Source: Desulfobulbaceae bacterium (lineage in GTDB: Bacteria; Desulfobacterota; Desulfobulbia; Desulfobulbales; Desulfurivibrionaceae). From it: a stretch of DNA of 64,000 bases. The position numbers and the translations under genes were made by a program. Location of the stretch: NCBI GenBank assembly GCA_004332195.1, contig SJBG01000001.1:1-64000 (forward strand), in the 5' to 3' direction. Below are positions 49,727 to 58,748 of the stretch, one piece after another. Numbering within the stretch: position 1 is the stretch's first letter; every line of letters starts with the position of its first letter. Under the pieces are notes generated by a model that ran no database searches, was not told the origin of the DNA, and saw only the letters and a list, made by a program, of their open reading frames with translations.

Positions 49727-49856
49727 ATGCTGCCCCCGGTGATAAGTGATGAGCGCTGCGTGCTGCGTGCTGAACGTTATTTCGCCCCGGACATTCCTGT
49801 GCCGAAACAACTTATGACAAAAAAACTCAACGTCTAACCCTGTTGCCACACCTAAA

Positions 49857-51086
49857 TCATAATCTTTTAAACCAGTTCCGCATTCGACTACCAAACCGAG
49901 TAAACATCCCGTCTGAACCAGTCCGAAATCTGGCGGCCGGATCATACCGCATCCCGTAAATCACTAACCCGACCCCGGTGGCCCACTGAGGGGAATTCAC
50001 CATCTCATTAAGCCCTCCAATGTTTTCCGGAACACCGATCCGCACCGGCAGGTCGAAAATCTGCTCGGCCAGATCCTCCAGATGCTCCAGCATAGCCGTG
50101 CCACCGGTTAAAACCAGACCGGCGTTGACCATCTCTTTGTAGCGAGAGTTAGTCAATTCACGATTGATCAGGGTCAGTATTTCCTCCACCCGTGGTTCGA
50201 GAATCTCACCCATGACCCGTCGGGAAAGCCTTCGGGGGCTACGGCCACCAACACTGGGAACATCAATGAGCTGATCCTTATCAATCAGTGAAGACAAAGA
50301 ACAGCCGTATTGCTCCTTGAGTCTTTGGGCCTCTCTGAGCGGGGTCCGCAATCCAACAGAAAGATCATTGGTCAAACTGTGACCGCCTAAGCCAAGAACG
50401 AAAGTTTGCTTGATGGCGCCTCCGACAAAGACCGCCAAATCGGAAGTCCCCCCTCCGATATCGAGCAACCCCACCCCCAACTCCAGTTCCTCTCGAGTCA
50501 GGACCGCCTCCGCCGAAGCCAGGGACTCAAGAACCATATCGGTCACATTGAGACCGGCCCGGTTGCAACACCGGATAATATTATGAACCGCCGTCACCGA
50601 CCCGGTGACAATATGGACTTCGGCCTCCAGCCGAACTCCGGTCATTCCGATGGGATCTTGGATTTCGGGCTGGCCATCCACCATAAACTCCTGGGGCAAA
50701 ACGTGGATAATCTTCTGATCCTGAGGTATCGGCACCGCCCGAGCCGCATCCACCACTCGATTAATGTCATCCTGGCGAATTTCCCCGGAACGGATGGGGA
50801 TCAAGCCATGAGAATTAAACCCTTTGATGTGACTACCGGCAATTCCCACGAAAACCGAGCCTATTTCACAGTCGGCCATTTGCTCGGCCTCTTCCACCGC
50901 CCGACGAATCGAACCTACCGTGCTTTCAATATTGACCACCATCCCGCGGCGCAGACCCATCGAAGGCGCGCGCCCCACCCCGATTATTTTCACCTGCTGG
51001 TCGTCAATCTCGGCCACCACCACACAAACTTTGGTGGTCCCAATGTCCAAACCGACCAGCAACTCTCCCCGTACACCCTTACTCAT
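49857..51086 (-). CDS. ftsA: Cell division protein FtsA
   Basis: FtsA is an actin-like ATPase that ties FtsZ to the membrane. The 409-residue protein has VGLDIGTTKVCVVVAEI, the phosphate loop GVGLLDIGGGTSDLAVF and LVLTGGTAMLEHLED. The last residues (MFTRFGSRMRNWFKRL) form an amphipathic membrane-targeting helix. It lies 17 bases after ftsQ and 130 before ftsZ. Confidence 0.96.
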   Translation of the reverse strand: MSKGVRGELLVGLDIGTTKVCVVVAEIDDQQVKIIGVGRAPSMGLRRGMVVNIESTVGSIRRAVEEAEQMADCEIGSVFVGIAGSHIKGFNSHGLIPIRSGEIRQDDINRVVDAARAVPIPQDQKIIHVLPQEFMVDGQPEIQDPIGMTGVRLEAEVHIVTGSVTAVHNIIRCCNRAGLNVTDMVLESLASAEAVLTREELELGVGLLDIGGGTSDLAVFVGGAIKQTFVLGLGGHSLTNDLSVGLRTPLREAQRLKEQYGCSLSSLIDKDQLIDVPSVGGRSPRRLSRRVMGEILEPRVEEILTLINRELTNSRYKEMVNAGLVLTGGTAMLEHLEDLAEQIFDLPVRIGVPENIGGLNEMVNSPQWATGVGLVIYGMRYDPAARFRTGSDGMFTRFGSRMRNWFKRL

Positions 51087-51103
51087 ATTTTTCCCCTAAA
51101 CCA

Positions 51104-51952
51104 CTATCTTTCAACCAAAACCCGGTCCGGGAGATAGTCCATGCGGATTGCTGAAGTTTCCGTGAAAGCCCGCTCCCGATGGAGCTGGCTCAGCACCCTG
51201 ACCAGACGATGATAATTCAACGAGACCGCCGGGCTCTTCCCCAGATATATGGGGAAGGGGCGGCTGACCAGAAACATGATCATGGCCCCATCCGCGTCAA
51301 TATTGATCTCCGAGATCCCCTGGGCCGGCAAAACTACCCCACCGCGATCCGCCAAACGAATAAGGTTTAAGGCCTGTTTTACGGCCTGACGCTGTCGATT
51401 CGGCAGTCCATCCCATGAACTCAGACCAGTAATCACCGGGAAATCCAGATCCCCCGGCAAAGCCCGAGCAAAGGGCTTAGCGAAATGATCCGTGTAATAA
51501 AGGCCCTCAGGCAAACTCAACAGGGCCAGCGGCTGTCGCTCGCGCACCGTAATTTGCAAACGATTGGGCCACTTGCGACTAACTGTTGCCGACTCAATCC
51601 AATCGTGGGCCTCTATCTTGGTCCGAATCCTGCGGGGAGACAAGGCCAGCAGGTTACTATGGACATCAACCCCACTCAAAGCCAAAACCTGTTTTTGCGT
51701 GATCCGGACACAACCATCGATCCTGATCGCAGTAATTTGGAAAAAAGCCGACTGCCCCAATTGCTGCCAAACCAGCAGGCCCCCGAGAACGACAAGCGCC
51801 AGTAGGCATGCCAGCGCCACTCCAAGTACCGCTAGTCTGCCGATAAACCAGGAGGAGGCCGAGGCGGCGTAACCAGCGGGTCTGGTCAATCGGCCGGACC
51901 TGTCGGATCCGGTCCGCAATCGCCAACCACCTTGTTTCACCGGCTTTTTCAT
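51104..51952 (-). CDS. ftsQ: Cell division protein FtsQ
   Basis: FtsQ is a bitopic divisome protein that in other bacteria recruits FtsB, FtsL and the FtsW-FtsI synthase. The 282-residue protein has one membrane helix (about 38-58, LAVLGVALACLLALVVLGGLLV), a POTRA domain (ITAIRIDGCVRITQKQVLALSGVD) and an FtsQ domain ending DYLPDRVLVER. It overlaps murB by four bases (ATGA). Confidence 0.92.
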   Translation of the reverse strand: MKKPVKQGGWRLRTGSDRSGRLTRPAGYAASASSWFIGRLAVLGVALACLLALVVLGGLLVWQQLGQSAFFQITAIRIDGCVRITQKQVLALSGVDVHSNLLALSPRRIRTKIEAHDWIESATVSRKWPNRLQITVRERQPLALLSLPEGLYYTDHFAKPFARALPGDLDFPVITGLSSWDGLPNRQRQAVKQALNLIRLADRGGVVLPAQGISEINIDADGAMIMFLVSRPFPIYLGKSPAVSLNYHRLVRVLSQLHRERAFTETSAIRMDYLPDRVLVER

Positions 51953-53112
51953 GGTTGTTCAAACCCCAGAAAATGCACCTCCGGCTCCAGTTCAACGCCA
52001 CTACGCGCCCTCACCTTTTCCTGTACCAGTTCCATTAAAGCCAGCAGATCGGCAGCGCAAGCTCCGCCCTGCTCGCCCCGCTTTCCCAGATTGACCAGAA
52101 AGTTGGCATGAACTGGTGAAACCTCGGCGCCACCGACCCGAGCCCCCTTTAAACCAGCCTGCTCGATCAGACGTCCGGCAAAATCCCCGGGGGGGTTTTT
52201 GAAAAAAGAACCGGCGCTGGCAACCCCCCGGGGCTGGGTCGTCCGCCTTTTTTTAAGCAGCCGCCGCATCGTGGTGCGAATCTCGGCGGGGTCTCGCGCA
52301 GTTAAGACCAAGGAAACAGCCCCCACCACTTCCCTGGCTAAAAGCCCTTGTAGTCGTCGATAGGAGAAGCACACCTCATCACGACTCGCCAGCCGCAAAC
52401 GGCCGTCACTCACTATTGCCAGGGAATGGACCTTATCACTTAATGACTCGCCCCAGGCCCCGGCATTCATCATCACCGCCCCACCAACCCGAGCAGGAAT
52501 CCCGACCAGAAATTCCAGACCGCCCAAACCTTCCTTGAGAGCCCAGCCAAGCAGCGTCGCCAGACTACAACCAGCTTCAACTCGTACCAAGTGCAACTCA
52601 CCGCCCGCCTTTACCCCCTGCCCCCGGCCCATTGATCTCTGCTCCTTGACCACTGACCTCTGTTCCCCATCTCTCTTTTCCTCACTTACCGGATCAACGG
52701 GGATCAAGTCGTTTTTCCCAGCCAAACGAGTGATCCGCCCCAATCCCCTCTCCATCAGGATCACCACCCCGGCATAACCGCGATCAGCCACCAAAACATT
52801 GCTGCCCCGTCCCATAACCCGGCGGGGACAACCCCGACGATCCAGAATTTTCACCAGCTCAATCAACTCCTTAAGGCTTTGGGGGCGGGCAATGACGGCG
52901 GCCGGGCCACCCACCCCCAGAGTGGTCAGAGGGGCCAAAGACACGCGCCGACGCAAATCTCCGGACCATTTTTCAGAGAATAACGGGCAGTCAACGGCCC
53001 AGCTAAGGCAATCACCTTCGCCAAAATCGGCGGCACATGACGAGCCGCTGGACCAAACCCAGCGGTCGTTATCGGTCCACAACCTTGGCGACTGAACATG
53101 AACGACGGCCAT
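51949..53112 (-). CDS. murB: UDP-N-acetylenolpyruvoylglucosamine reductase MurB with an odd insertion
   Basis: MurB reduces the enolpyruvyl group with NADPH and FAD to make UDP-MurNAc. Motifs LTTLGVGGPAAVIARP, MGRGSNVLVADRGY, GIPARVGGAVMMNAGAWG and GVASAGSFFKNPPG are present. ATG 53112 (MAVVHVQSPRL) is preferred to the track start. About 50 extra N-terminal residues and a hydrophilic insertion near residue 140 (VSEEKRDGEQRSVVKEQRSMGRG) are not family features; the insertion is encoded by simple, repeat-like DNA in the FAD domain. Confidence 0.92.
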   Translation of the reverse strand: MAVVHVQSPRLWTDNDRWVWSSGSSCAADFGEGDCLSWAVDCPLFSEKWSGDLRRRVSLAPLTTLGVGGPAAVIARPQSLKELIELVKILDRRGCPRRVMGRGSNVLVADRGYAGVVILMERGLGRITRLAGKNDLIPVDPVSEEKRDGEQRSVVKEQRSMGRGQGVKAGGELHLVRVEAGCSLATLLGWALKEGLGGLEFLVGIPARVGGAVMMNAGAWGESLSDKVHSLAIVSDGRLRLASRDEVCFSYRRLQGLLAREVVGAVSLVLTARDPAEIRTTMRRLLKKRRTTQPRGVASAGSFFKNPPGDFAGRLIEQAGLKGARVGGAEVSPVHANFLVNLGKRGEQGGACAADLLALMELVQEKVRARSGVELEPEVHFLGFEQP

Positions 53113-53160
53113 TTGCAAACGCCTCGATTTAAGCAAAAATTACTATTCTCGAACAGCCTC

Positions 53161-54573
53161 CTAGGCTGCCTGATTTTTGACTGCCATGGTCGTGGACTCT
53201 TTCTCCAGGATGGCCAGAATGCTCTCCCCGGCCCGCCAAATATCGCCGGCCCCCATAGTTAGAACCACATCCCCGGAAACTAAGACGGGAGCCACCGCGG
53301 CTGGCAGGTCGGCAAGGTCGGGGATATATTCCACCGCCTTCTGGCCGTGGCTGCGCAAAGCCCGCGTCAAAGCATCCCCAGCCACCGCGGCGATGGGCTC
53401 TTCACCGGCGGCATAAATATCACTGAGAATCACCAGATCGGCATCATGAAACGCGGTACAAAACTCCGGAAAAAGCCCGGCGGTCCGGCTGTAACGATGA
53501 GGTTGAAAAAGCACCACCAGGCGTCGCTTCGGCCAAGCGGCGCGCAGGGCCGCCAGGGTGACTCGAATTGCGGTGGGGTGATGACCGTAATCATCGATTA
53601 ACATAATCCCATTAACCTCTCCCTTGATCTGCAAGCGCCGCTGCACGCCAGTGTAATTGCCCAAAGCCCTGGTAATTACCGCAAAATCAATTTCCAGCTC
53701 CAAACCCAGAGCCACCACCGCCAGGGCATTATAAACGTTGTGTCGACCCGGCACCGAAAGCGTCATCTTGCCCAGAGCCCGACCGCGATGCCATACCTCA
53801 AAGCGGGAGATAAAACCCCGAGCGGTAATCTCCCGGGCCTGGATATCGGCCTGAGGGGTCAATCCGTAAGTGATGATTCGCTTGCGAATCAAGGGCAACA
53901 GCGCGGCGACATTGGGGTCATCCAGGCAAAGAATAGCGGCCCCATAAAAGGGAATTCGGTTGATAAACTCCAGAAAAGCCGCCTTAACCGCCTCCAGGTC
54001 GGAATAATGGTCAACGTGATCCAGTTCTATATTGGTAATAATTTCCAAAACCGGTGAGAGTTTCAAGAAAGAGCCGTCGGATTCATCGGCTTCAGCCACC
54101 AGAAAGTCACCATTCCCCAACTTGGCATTAGAGCCGAGGTTGTTGACCTGACCACCGATGACCACGGTGGGATCAAGCCCGGCCTCGGCCAGCAGGACCC
54201 CAGCCATGGAAGTGGTGGAAGTCTTACCGTGCGTGCCGGCCACCGCAATTCCGTTGATCTTGAGGCGCATCAACTCGGCCAGCATTTCAGCTCGGGGAAT
54301 TACCGGAATGCCCGCTGAATATGCCGCGCTCACCTCCGGGTTATCCGACCGCACCGCCGAGGAGATCACCACCACGTCAGCGCCTTCAATCCAGTGCGGG
54401 GAATGTCCAATCTTAATCTGGCCGCCAAGTTTGGCCAGCCGTCGGGTGATCCGACTCTCCCGTAGATCGGAGCCGCTGATTCGGTAACCCAGGTTGAGCA
54501 GCAGCTCGGCGATCCCGCTCATGCCGATTCCACCTATTCCGATAAAGTGGATATGTTGGTTTTTGCGATACAT
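53161..54573 (-). CDS. murC: UDP-N-acetylmuramate-L-alanine ligase MurC
   Basis: MurC adds L-Ala to UDP-MurNAc. The 470-residue protein shows the N-terminal Rossmann motif HFIGIGGIGMSGIAELL, ATP-binding GTHGKTSTTSM (about 115), NIELDHVDHY and DDYGHHPTAI. It is complete. It is separated from murG by 285 bases that hold a family A repeat. Confidence 0.97.
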   Translation of the reverse strand: MYRKNQHIHFIGIGGIGMSGIAELLLNLGYRISGSDLRESRITRRLAKLGGQIKIGHSPHWIEGADVVVISSAVRSDNPEVSAAYSAGIPVIPRAEMLAELMRLKINGIAVAGTHGKTSTTSMAGVLLAEAGLDPTVVIGGQVNNLGSNAKLGNGDFLVAEADESDGSFLKLSPVLEIITNIELDHVDHYSDLEAVKAAFLEFINRIPFYGAAILCLDDPNVAALLPLIRKRIITYGLTPQADIQAREITARGFISRFEVWHRGRALGKMTLSVPGRHNVYNALAVVALGLELEIDFAVITRALGNYTGVQRRLQIKGEVNGIMLIDDYGHHPTAIRVTLAALRAAWPKRRLVVLFQPHRYSRTAGLFPEFCTAFHDADLVILSDIYAAGEEPIAAVAGDALTRALRSHGQKAVEYIPDLADLPAAVAPVLVSGDVVLTMGAGDIWRAGESILAILEKESTTMAVKNQAA

Positions 54574-54630
54574 GACTAAATCTGATCCTCATGATTATAG
54601 TGAACAAGGACGGCGACTTTTTGCCTTAAA

Positions 54631-54768
54631 GGCCACCTTGAAAAATTGCTCTTTCGCCCGATTTCTGCGTTATGCTCAAAAAATTATCCTCGGAATATCA
54701 ACCATATGCCTGCGGTATTTTTTTACGTGCCGTAAACTCGAACAAAATAGCTAATTTTTCAAGGTAGC
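54631..54768. repeat. Repeat family A, copy 3, with flanking duplication
   Basis: A 138 bp element nearly identical to copy 2 (8210-8350) lies between murC and murG. The flanks show a 9-base direct repeat CTTAAAGGC (54625-54633 and 54768-54776) that partly overlaps the ends; TTAAAG lies directly outside the inverted ends on both sides and is the likely target duplication. Confidence 0.85.
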
Positions 54769-54858
54769 TTAAAGGCTTTCCGGGTTGATAACCCACCGGG
54801 ACAGCCAAGGCCTGGGAATACATCAATGTAAAAGGTCGCAGTCTCCATTTACTTTCAG

Positions 54859-55953
54859 TTATTTTCGTTTAGCCGCCAGGCTCTCGTCAATAATTGTGGC
54901 AGCCGCGTCAGGCCGGGACAACTTGCGGGCCTTAATTCCCATCATTTGCCGGTCGGCTTCATTGTGCAATAAGGCCTTAATCTGCTCGGCTAGTTCGTCG
55001 GCGCTCAAACCGTCTTCCGTCAGCAACCGGGCCGCCCCCCGCCGGACCATGATCTCGGCGTTTAACCGTTGGTGATCATCAGTGGCAAAGGGATAGGGGA
55101 TCAGCAGCGCCGCCTTGCCGAAAAGAGCCAGTTCCGCCAGGGTGGTGGCCCCGGCCCGGGAGATCACCAGATCAACCGCTAAGTATTCCGCCGCCATGTC
55201 AGGGATAAATGCCTCAACTCGGGCCCTGACTCCCGCCCGACGATACCCTTCTTCAGTCGACCCCCGGTCCTGTTGTCCGGTTTGGTGGCTAAGCTCAAAA
55301 TCTACCCCGTCTGCGGCCAGCTTTCGGGCCGCCTCAACCATCAACAGATTGATCCGGCGCGCCCCCTGACTACCACCCAAAACCAGCAGCCGGGGAGGCT
55401 TGCGCCCAGCTTCTGGTCTTGCGGGCAAGGCGGCGGCAGCCAGCAATTCCCGCCGCAATGGGTTGCCCACCAGAGAGGTTTTGGCCGCCGGGAAATAATT
55501 GCCGCTTATCGGCAACGACAAAAAAATATGATCGACCAAGGGGCCCAAAAGGCGGTTGGCCAAACCCGGCACCGAATTCTGTTCATGAATGCAAGCGGTA
55601 ATTCTCAGTAAGCGGGCCGCGATTAAAACCGGGCCGGTCACATAACCACCTACCCCCAGAACCAGATCGGGGCGAAACTCGCGCAGCAGGCTGAGAGCCT
55701 GGCCAAACCCCAGCGGAATCCGGGCCAACGCCGACAAACGACGCCGCCAGGAAACACCTTTCAAGCCGCCGCCGGTTAAAACCGCTTGACGGTAAGGTTT
55801 TTCCGCCAAGGCCAGCCGATCAATTTCTCGACCGGGACTGATAAAGAGTACTTCGCTCCCCGGGTAACGGGACAGCAACTCGTCAGCCACCGCAATCCCG
55901 GGAAAAAGATGGCCGCCGGTACCACCACCGGCGATCACCAGCTTAACTTTCAT
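54859..55953 (-). CDS. murG: Lipid II synthase MurG
   Basis: MurG transfers GlcNAc to lipid I at the inner face of the membrane. The 364-residue GT-B protein begins KLVIAGGGTGGHLFPGIAVADELL and contains HEQNSVPGLANRLLG, LVLGGSQGARRIN and DLVISRAGATTLAELALFGKAALLIPYPFATDDHQ. It follows murD by 41 bases, the place where ftsW lies in the canonical cluster. Confidence 0.97.
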   Translation of the reverse strand: MKVKLVIAGGGTGGHLFPGIAVADELLSRYPGSEVLFISPGREIDRLALAEKPYRQAVLTGGGLKGVSWRRRLSALARIPLGFGQALSLLREFRPDLVLGVGGYVTGPVLIAARLLRITACIHEQNSVPGLANRLLGPLVDHIFLSLPISGNYFPAAKTSLVGNPLRRELLAAAALPARPEAGRKPPRLLVLGGSQGARRINLLMVEAARKLAADGVDFELSHQTGQQDRGSTEEGYRRAGVRARVEAFIPDMAAEYLAVDLVISRAGATTLAELALFGKAALLIPYPFATDDHQRLNAEIMVRRGAARLLTEDGLSADELAEQIKALLHNEADRQMMGIKARKLSRPDAAATIIDESLAAKRK

Positions 55954-55994
55954 TAACCCTCAATCCTCAGCTCTCGGCCCTCATTCATCGCTCA

Positions 55995-57497
55995 TCACTC
56001 GTCATTCAGGGGCAAGGCCAACTCCCGGACCGCCCTACGGAAAACCTCACTCCTCTGAGCATAACCGGAGAACATATCAAAACTGGCGCAGGCTGGAGAA
56101 AGCAGCACAATCCCGTCCCGGGTTGCCAATTGATGGGCAAGCCCCACCGCCTCAGGCAAATTGGATGCGGCCTCTACTCGAACGGTATTGGCGAAAGCCT
56201 TCGTCATCTTCTCCCGGGCCGAGCCAATCAGGACCATGGCTTTGACCTTATCGCGAACCACCGGCAACAGCAGGCGATAATCCCCGCCTTTGTCCAGGCC
56301 ACCGGCAATCAGGACCACCGGTCGGTCCATGCCCCGCAGGGCCGATTCCACCGCTCCAATATTGGTAGCTTTAGAGTCGTCATAATACCGCACACCGTTA
56401 ATTTCGGCCACTAAAGCCAAACGGCAGGGCAAGGGCCTAAAGGAACTCAGGCCCCGCCGCACCGCAGCCGACGGGCAATCGGCCAGCCGAGCGGCCAGCA
56501 CGGCGGCCAAGGCATTCTGGCGGTTGGGTTCGGTGGCCATTGCGGTAGCACTCAGATCATATTCTTCACAATCGCAGTCGGCAAAAATGAACTCCGCATT
56601 GGGGTCATCAGCATTAGAATCATTAAAGTCAGGACCCAACTTTCGCGATGGCTCCGAGGCAGAACTGTCCGCCTTTTCCAGGCAAATACTTATCTTGTAG
56701 GGCTCAGGCAACATCCTTTGCTTGATGTTTGAATTTTCTTTTTTCACCGGTCCAGCCCATCCCTGAGAACCAAAGCCATATACCCTGCCCGCCAGTGGGC
56801 CAGCGGCCAGCATCCGAACGATTTCCTGATCTTCCCAGTTGATGATGGCCCAACTATTTCGCTCTTGGTGGGTAAACATTTTCCATTTGGCCGCAGCATA
56901 AGCCGTGAAATTCGGATATCGATCCAGGTGATCGGGAGAAATATTAAGCAGCAAGCCGATTTGAGGGCGGAAATCGCCAGCACTGTCCAGCTGAAAACTG
57001 CTGACCTCCAGCACCACCCAATCGGCATCCTGGTAGCCGGCCAGATACTCGCACAAGGGGGTACCGAGATTGCCGCCGACAAAAACTTTTTTCCCAGCCG
57101 ATCGCAACATCTCCCCAATCAGGGTAGTCACCGTACTCTTGCCGTTGGTGCCGGTTATGGCAATCACCGGCGTTTGCAGGTAAGCGGGAGCCAAGGCTAA
57201 CTCGCCAAAAATTGCCACCCCGGCCCGACGGGCTGCCGCCAGGGCGGGAATATTCAGGGGAACGCCAGGGCTAAGCAAAATAGCATCCACCCGGGTAAAA
57301 AACTTAAGTGAATGCCCGCCCAGTTCGTAGTGAATCTTCAACGTCTCAAGCCAAGTCGCGACCTCGCTCAGTGCCGACAGGTCTCGGCTGCCTTCGGACA
57401 CCGAGATCTGCACCCCCTGCTTAAGCAAAAAACGGATCGCCGCAAGTCCGGACTTACCCAAGCCCACAACCAACACATGCTTGCCTGTAAGATTCAT
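55995..57497 (-). CDS. murD: UDP-N-acetylmuramoylalanine-D-glutamate ligase MurD with an odd insertion
   Basis: MurD adds D-Glu. The preferred start (57497, MNLTGKHVLVVGLGKSG) gives 500 residues, longer than the usual 440-450. ATP-binding GTNGKSTVTTLIGEM, SPDHLDRY and YYDDSKATNIGAVESALRG are present. The surplus is an acidic low-complexity stretch of about 60 residues near 255-320 (ADSSASEPSRKLGPDFNDS and NADDPNAEF) in the central domain, which is not a family feature. Confidence 0.95.
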   Translation of the reverse strand: MNLTGKHVLVVGLGKSGLAAIRFLLKQGVQISVSEGSRDLSALSEVATWLETLKIHYELGGHSLKFFTRVDAILLSPGVPLNIPALAAARRAGVAIFGELALAPAYLQTPVIAITGTNGKSTVTTLIGEMLRSAGKKVFVGGNLGTPLCEYLAGYQDADWVVLEVSSFQLDSAGDFRPQIGLLLNISPDHLDRYPNFTAYAAAKWKMFTHQERNSWAIINWEDQEIVRMLAAGPLAGRVYGFGSQGWAGPVKKENSNIKQRMLPEPYKISICLEKADSSASEPSRKLGPDFNDSNADDPNAEFIFADCDCEEYDLSATAMATEPNRQNALAAVLAARLADCPSAAVRRGLSSFRPLPCRLALVAEINGVRYYDDSKATNIGAVESALRGMDRPVVLIAGGLDKGGDYRLLLPVVRDKVKAMVLIGSAREKMTKAFANTVRVEAASNLPEAVGLAHQLATRDGIVLLSPACASFDMFSGYAQRSEVFRRAVRELALPLNDE

Positions 57498-57527
57498 CTC
57501 CCCCAAAATCCTCCCACCTTGTAAGCA

Positions 57528-57673
57528 GCTCACCAGGTCTATTAAATTTAGCAAAAATCAGAGCGGTAAAAGTTTACCAGCGCTTCAGCTTCGTTAATTT
57601 GGGTCTTTGAAGCATAGTTTACTATTCGAAAAGGCCAAAATGGGCGAAGATGGGGTGCTGGTAAACTTTTACC
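57528..57673. repeat. Repeat family C, copy 3, supplying the mraY stop codon
   Basis: A roughly 146 bp element starts CTCACCAGGTCTATTAAATTTAGC and holds the palindromic core from GGTAAAAGTTTACC to GGTAAACTTTTACC. The last bases, read on the minus strand, give the TAA that ends mraY (57669-57671). It fills the mraY-murD space. Confidence 0.85.
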
Positions 57674-58748
57674 TTAACTTCAGAGTGGCAATGGCCAGCA
57701 ACCCCAGCACGATAGAAATAATCCAAAAGCGAACCACCACCTTGGGTTCCGGCCACCCTTTTTCCTCAAAATGATGATGAAAGGGAGCCATCAAAAAAAT
57801 CCGCTTACCGCCGCTCATCTTGAAAAAACCCACCTGCAGGATCACCGACAGCGCCTCCATGACAAAAACCCCACCAACAATAACTAAAAGAAACTCCTGC
57901 TTGGTAATGATCGCTACCATACCCAGAGCCGCGCCAATGGCCAGTGAGCCGACATCACCCATGAAAACTTGCGCCGGATAGGTGTTGAACCAGAGAAAGC
58001 CCAGACTGGCCCCCACCAGAGCGCCACTGAAAACCGCAACCTCCCCAGCCCCTGGCACATGAGGGATATGAAGATGGGCGGCAAACAACGCATGCCCTGC
58101 CAAATAGGCAAACAGCAGATAAACAGCGCCGGTGACCACCACCGGGCCGGTCATCAATCCGTCAAGCCCGTCGGTAAGATTGACGGCATTAGAGGCTCCC
58201 ACCACCACCAACAGGGCGAAAAGGATGTAGAAGACTCCAAGATCAGGTCGCAAGTATTTGAAAAAAGGAAAACTCAACTGACTATCAAAGCCCGGCATCA
58301 GGTAAAGGACGACAATGGCAGTCCCAGCTCCAAGGACTTGCAGCAAAAGCTTAGCGCTTACACTTAAACCCTTACTGTTCCGCCGGCGAATCTTGCGGTA
58401 GTCGTCATAGGCCCCGATGGCCCCAAACCATACAAGCACCGCCAAAATCAGCCAAACAAAATGGTTGCTTAAATCAATCCAGAGCAGGGTGGTTAAAATC
58501 ACCACCGCCAGAATCAGCAACCCACCCATGGTCGGAACCCCTTGCTTCGAATAATGGCTCTTAGGCCCATCTTTCCGCACTACTTGGCCAATGTGATGAC
58601 TTTTGATCCAGTTGATAAAAACCGGTCCCAGCACCAAAACCAACAGGAAAGCGGTTAACGCCGACCCGATACAACGAAAGGTGATATAACGAAAAACGTG
58701 GAGTACGCTTAAATACTCATGCAAGGGGAATAACAAATGATAGAGCAT
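57669..58748 (-). CDS. mraY: Phospho-N-acetylmuramoyl-pentapeptide transferase MraY
   Basis: MraY makes lipid I from UDP-MurNAc-pentapeptide and undecaprenyl phosphate. The 359-residue, ten-helix protein shows GPKSHYSKQGVPTMGGLLIL, the aspartate motifs GAYDDYRK and NLTDGLDGL, FMGDVGSLAIGAALG and MAPFHHHFE. Its ATG overlaps the murF stop by one base. Its own stop codon lies within the end of a family C repeat. Confidence 0.97.
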   Translation of the reverse strand: MLYHLLFPLHEYLSVLHVFRYITFRCIGSALTAFLLVLVLGPVFINWIKSHHIGQVVRKDGPKSHYSKQGVPTMGGLLILAVVILTTLLWIDLSNHFVWLILAVLVWFGAIGAYDDYRKIRRRNSKGLSVSAKLLLQVLGAGTAIVVLYLMPGFDSQLSFPFFKYLRPDLGVFYILFALLVVVGASNAVNLTDGLDGLMTGPVVVTGAVYLLFAYLAGHALFAAHLHIPHVPGAGEVAVFSGALVGASLGFLWFNTYPAQVFMGDVGSLAIGAALGMVAIITKQEFLLVIVGGVFVMEALSVILQVGFFKMSGGKRIFLMAPFHHHFEEKGWPEPKVVVRFWIISIVLGLLAIATLKLR

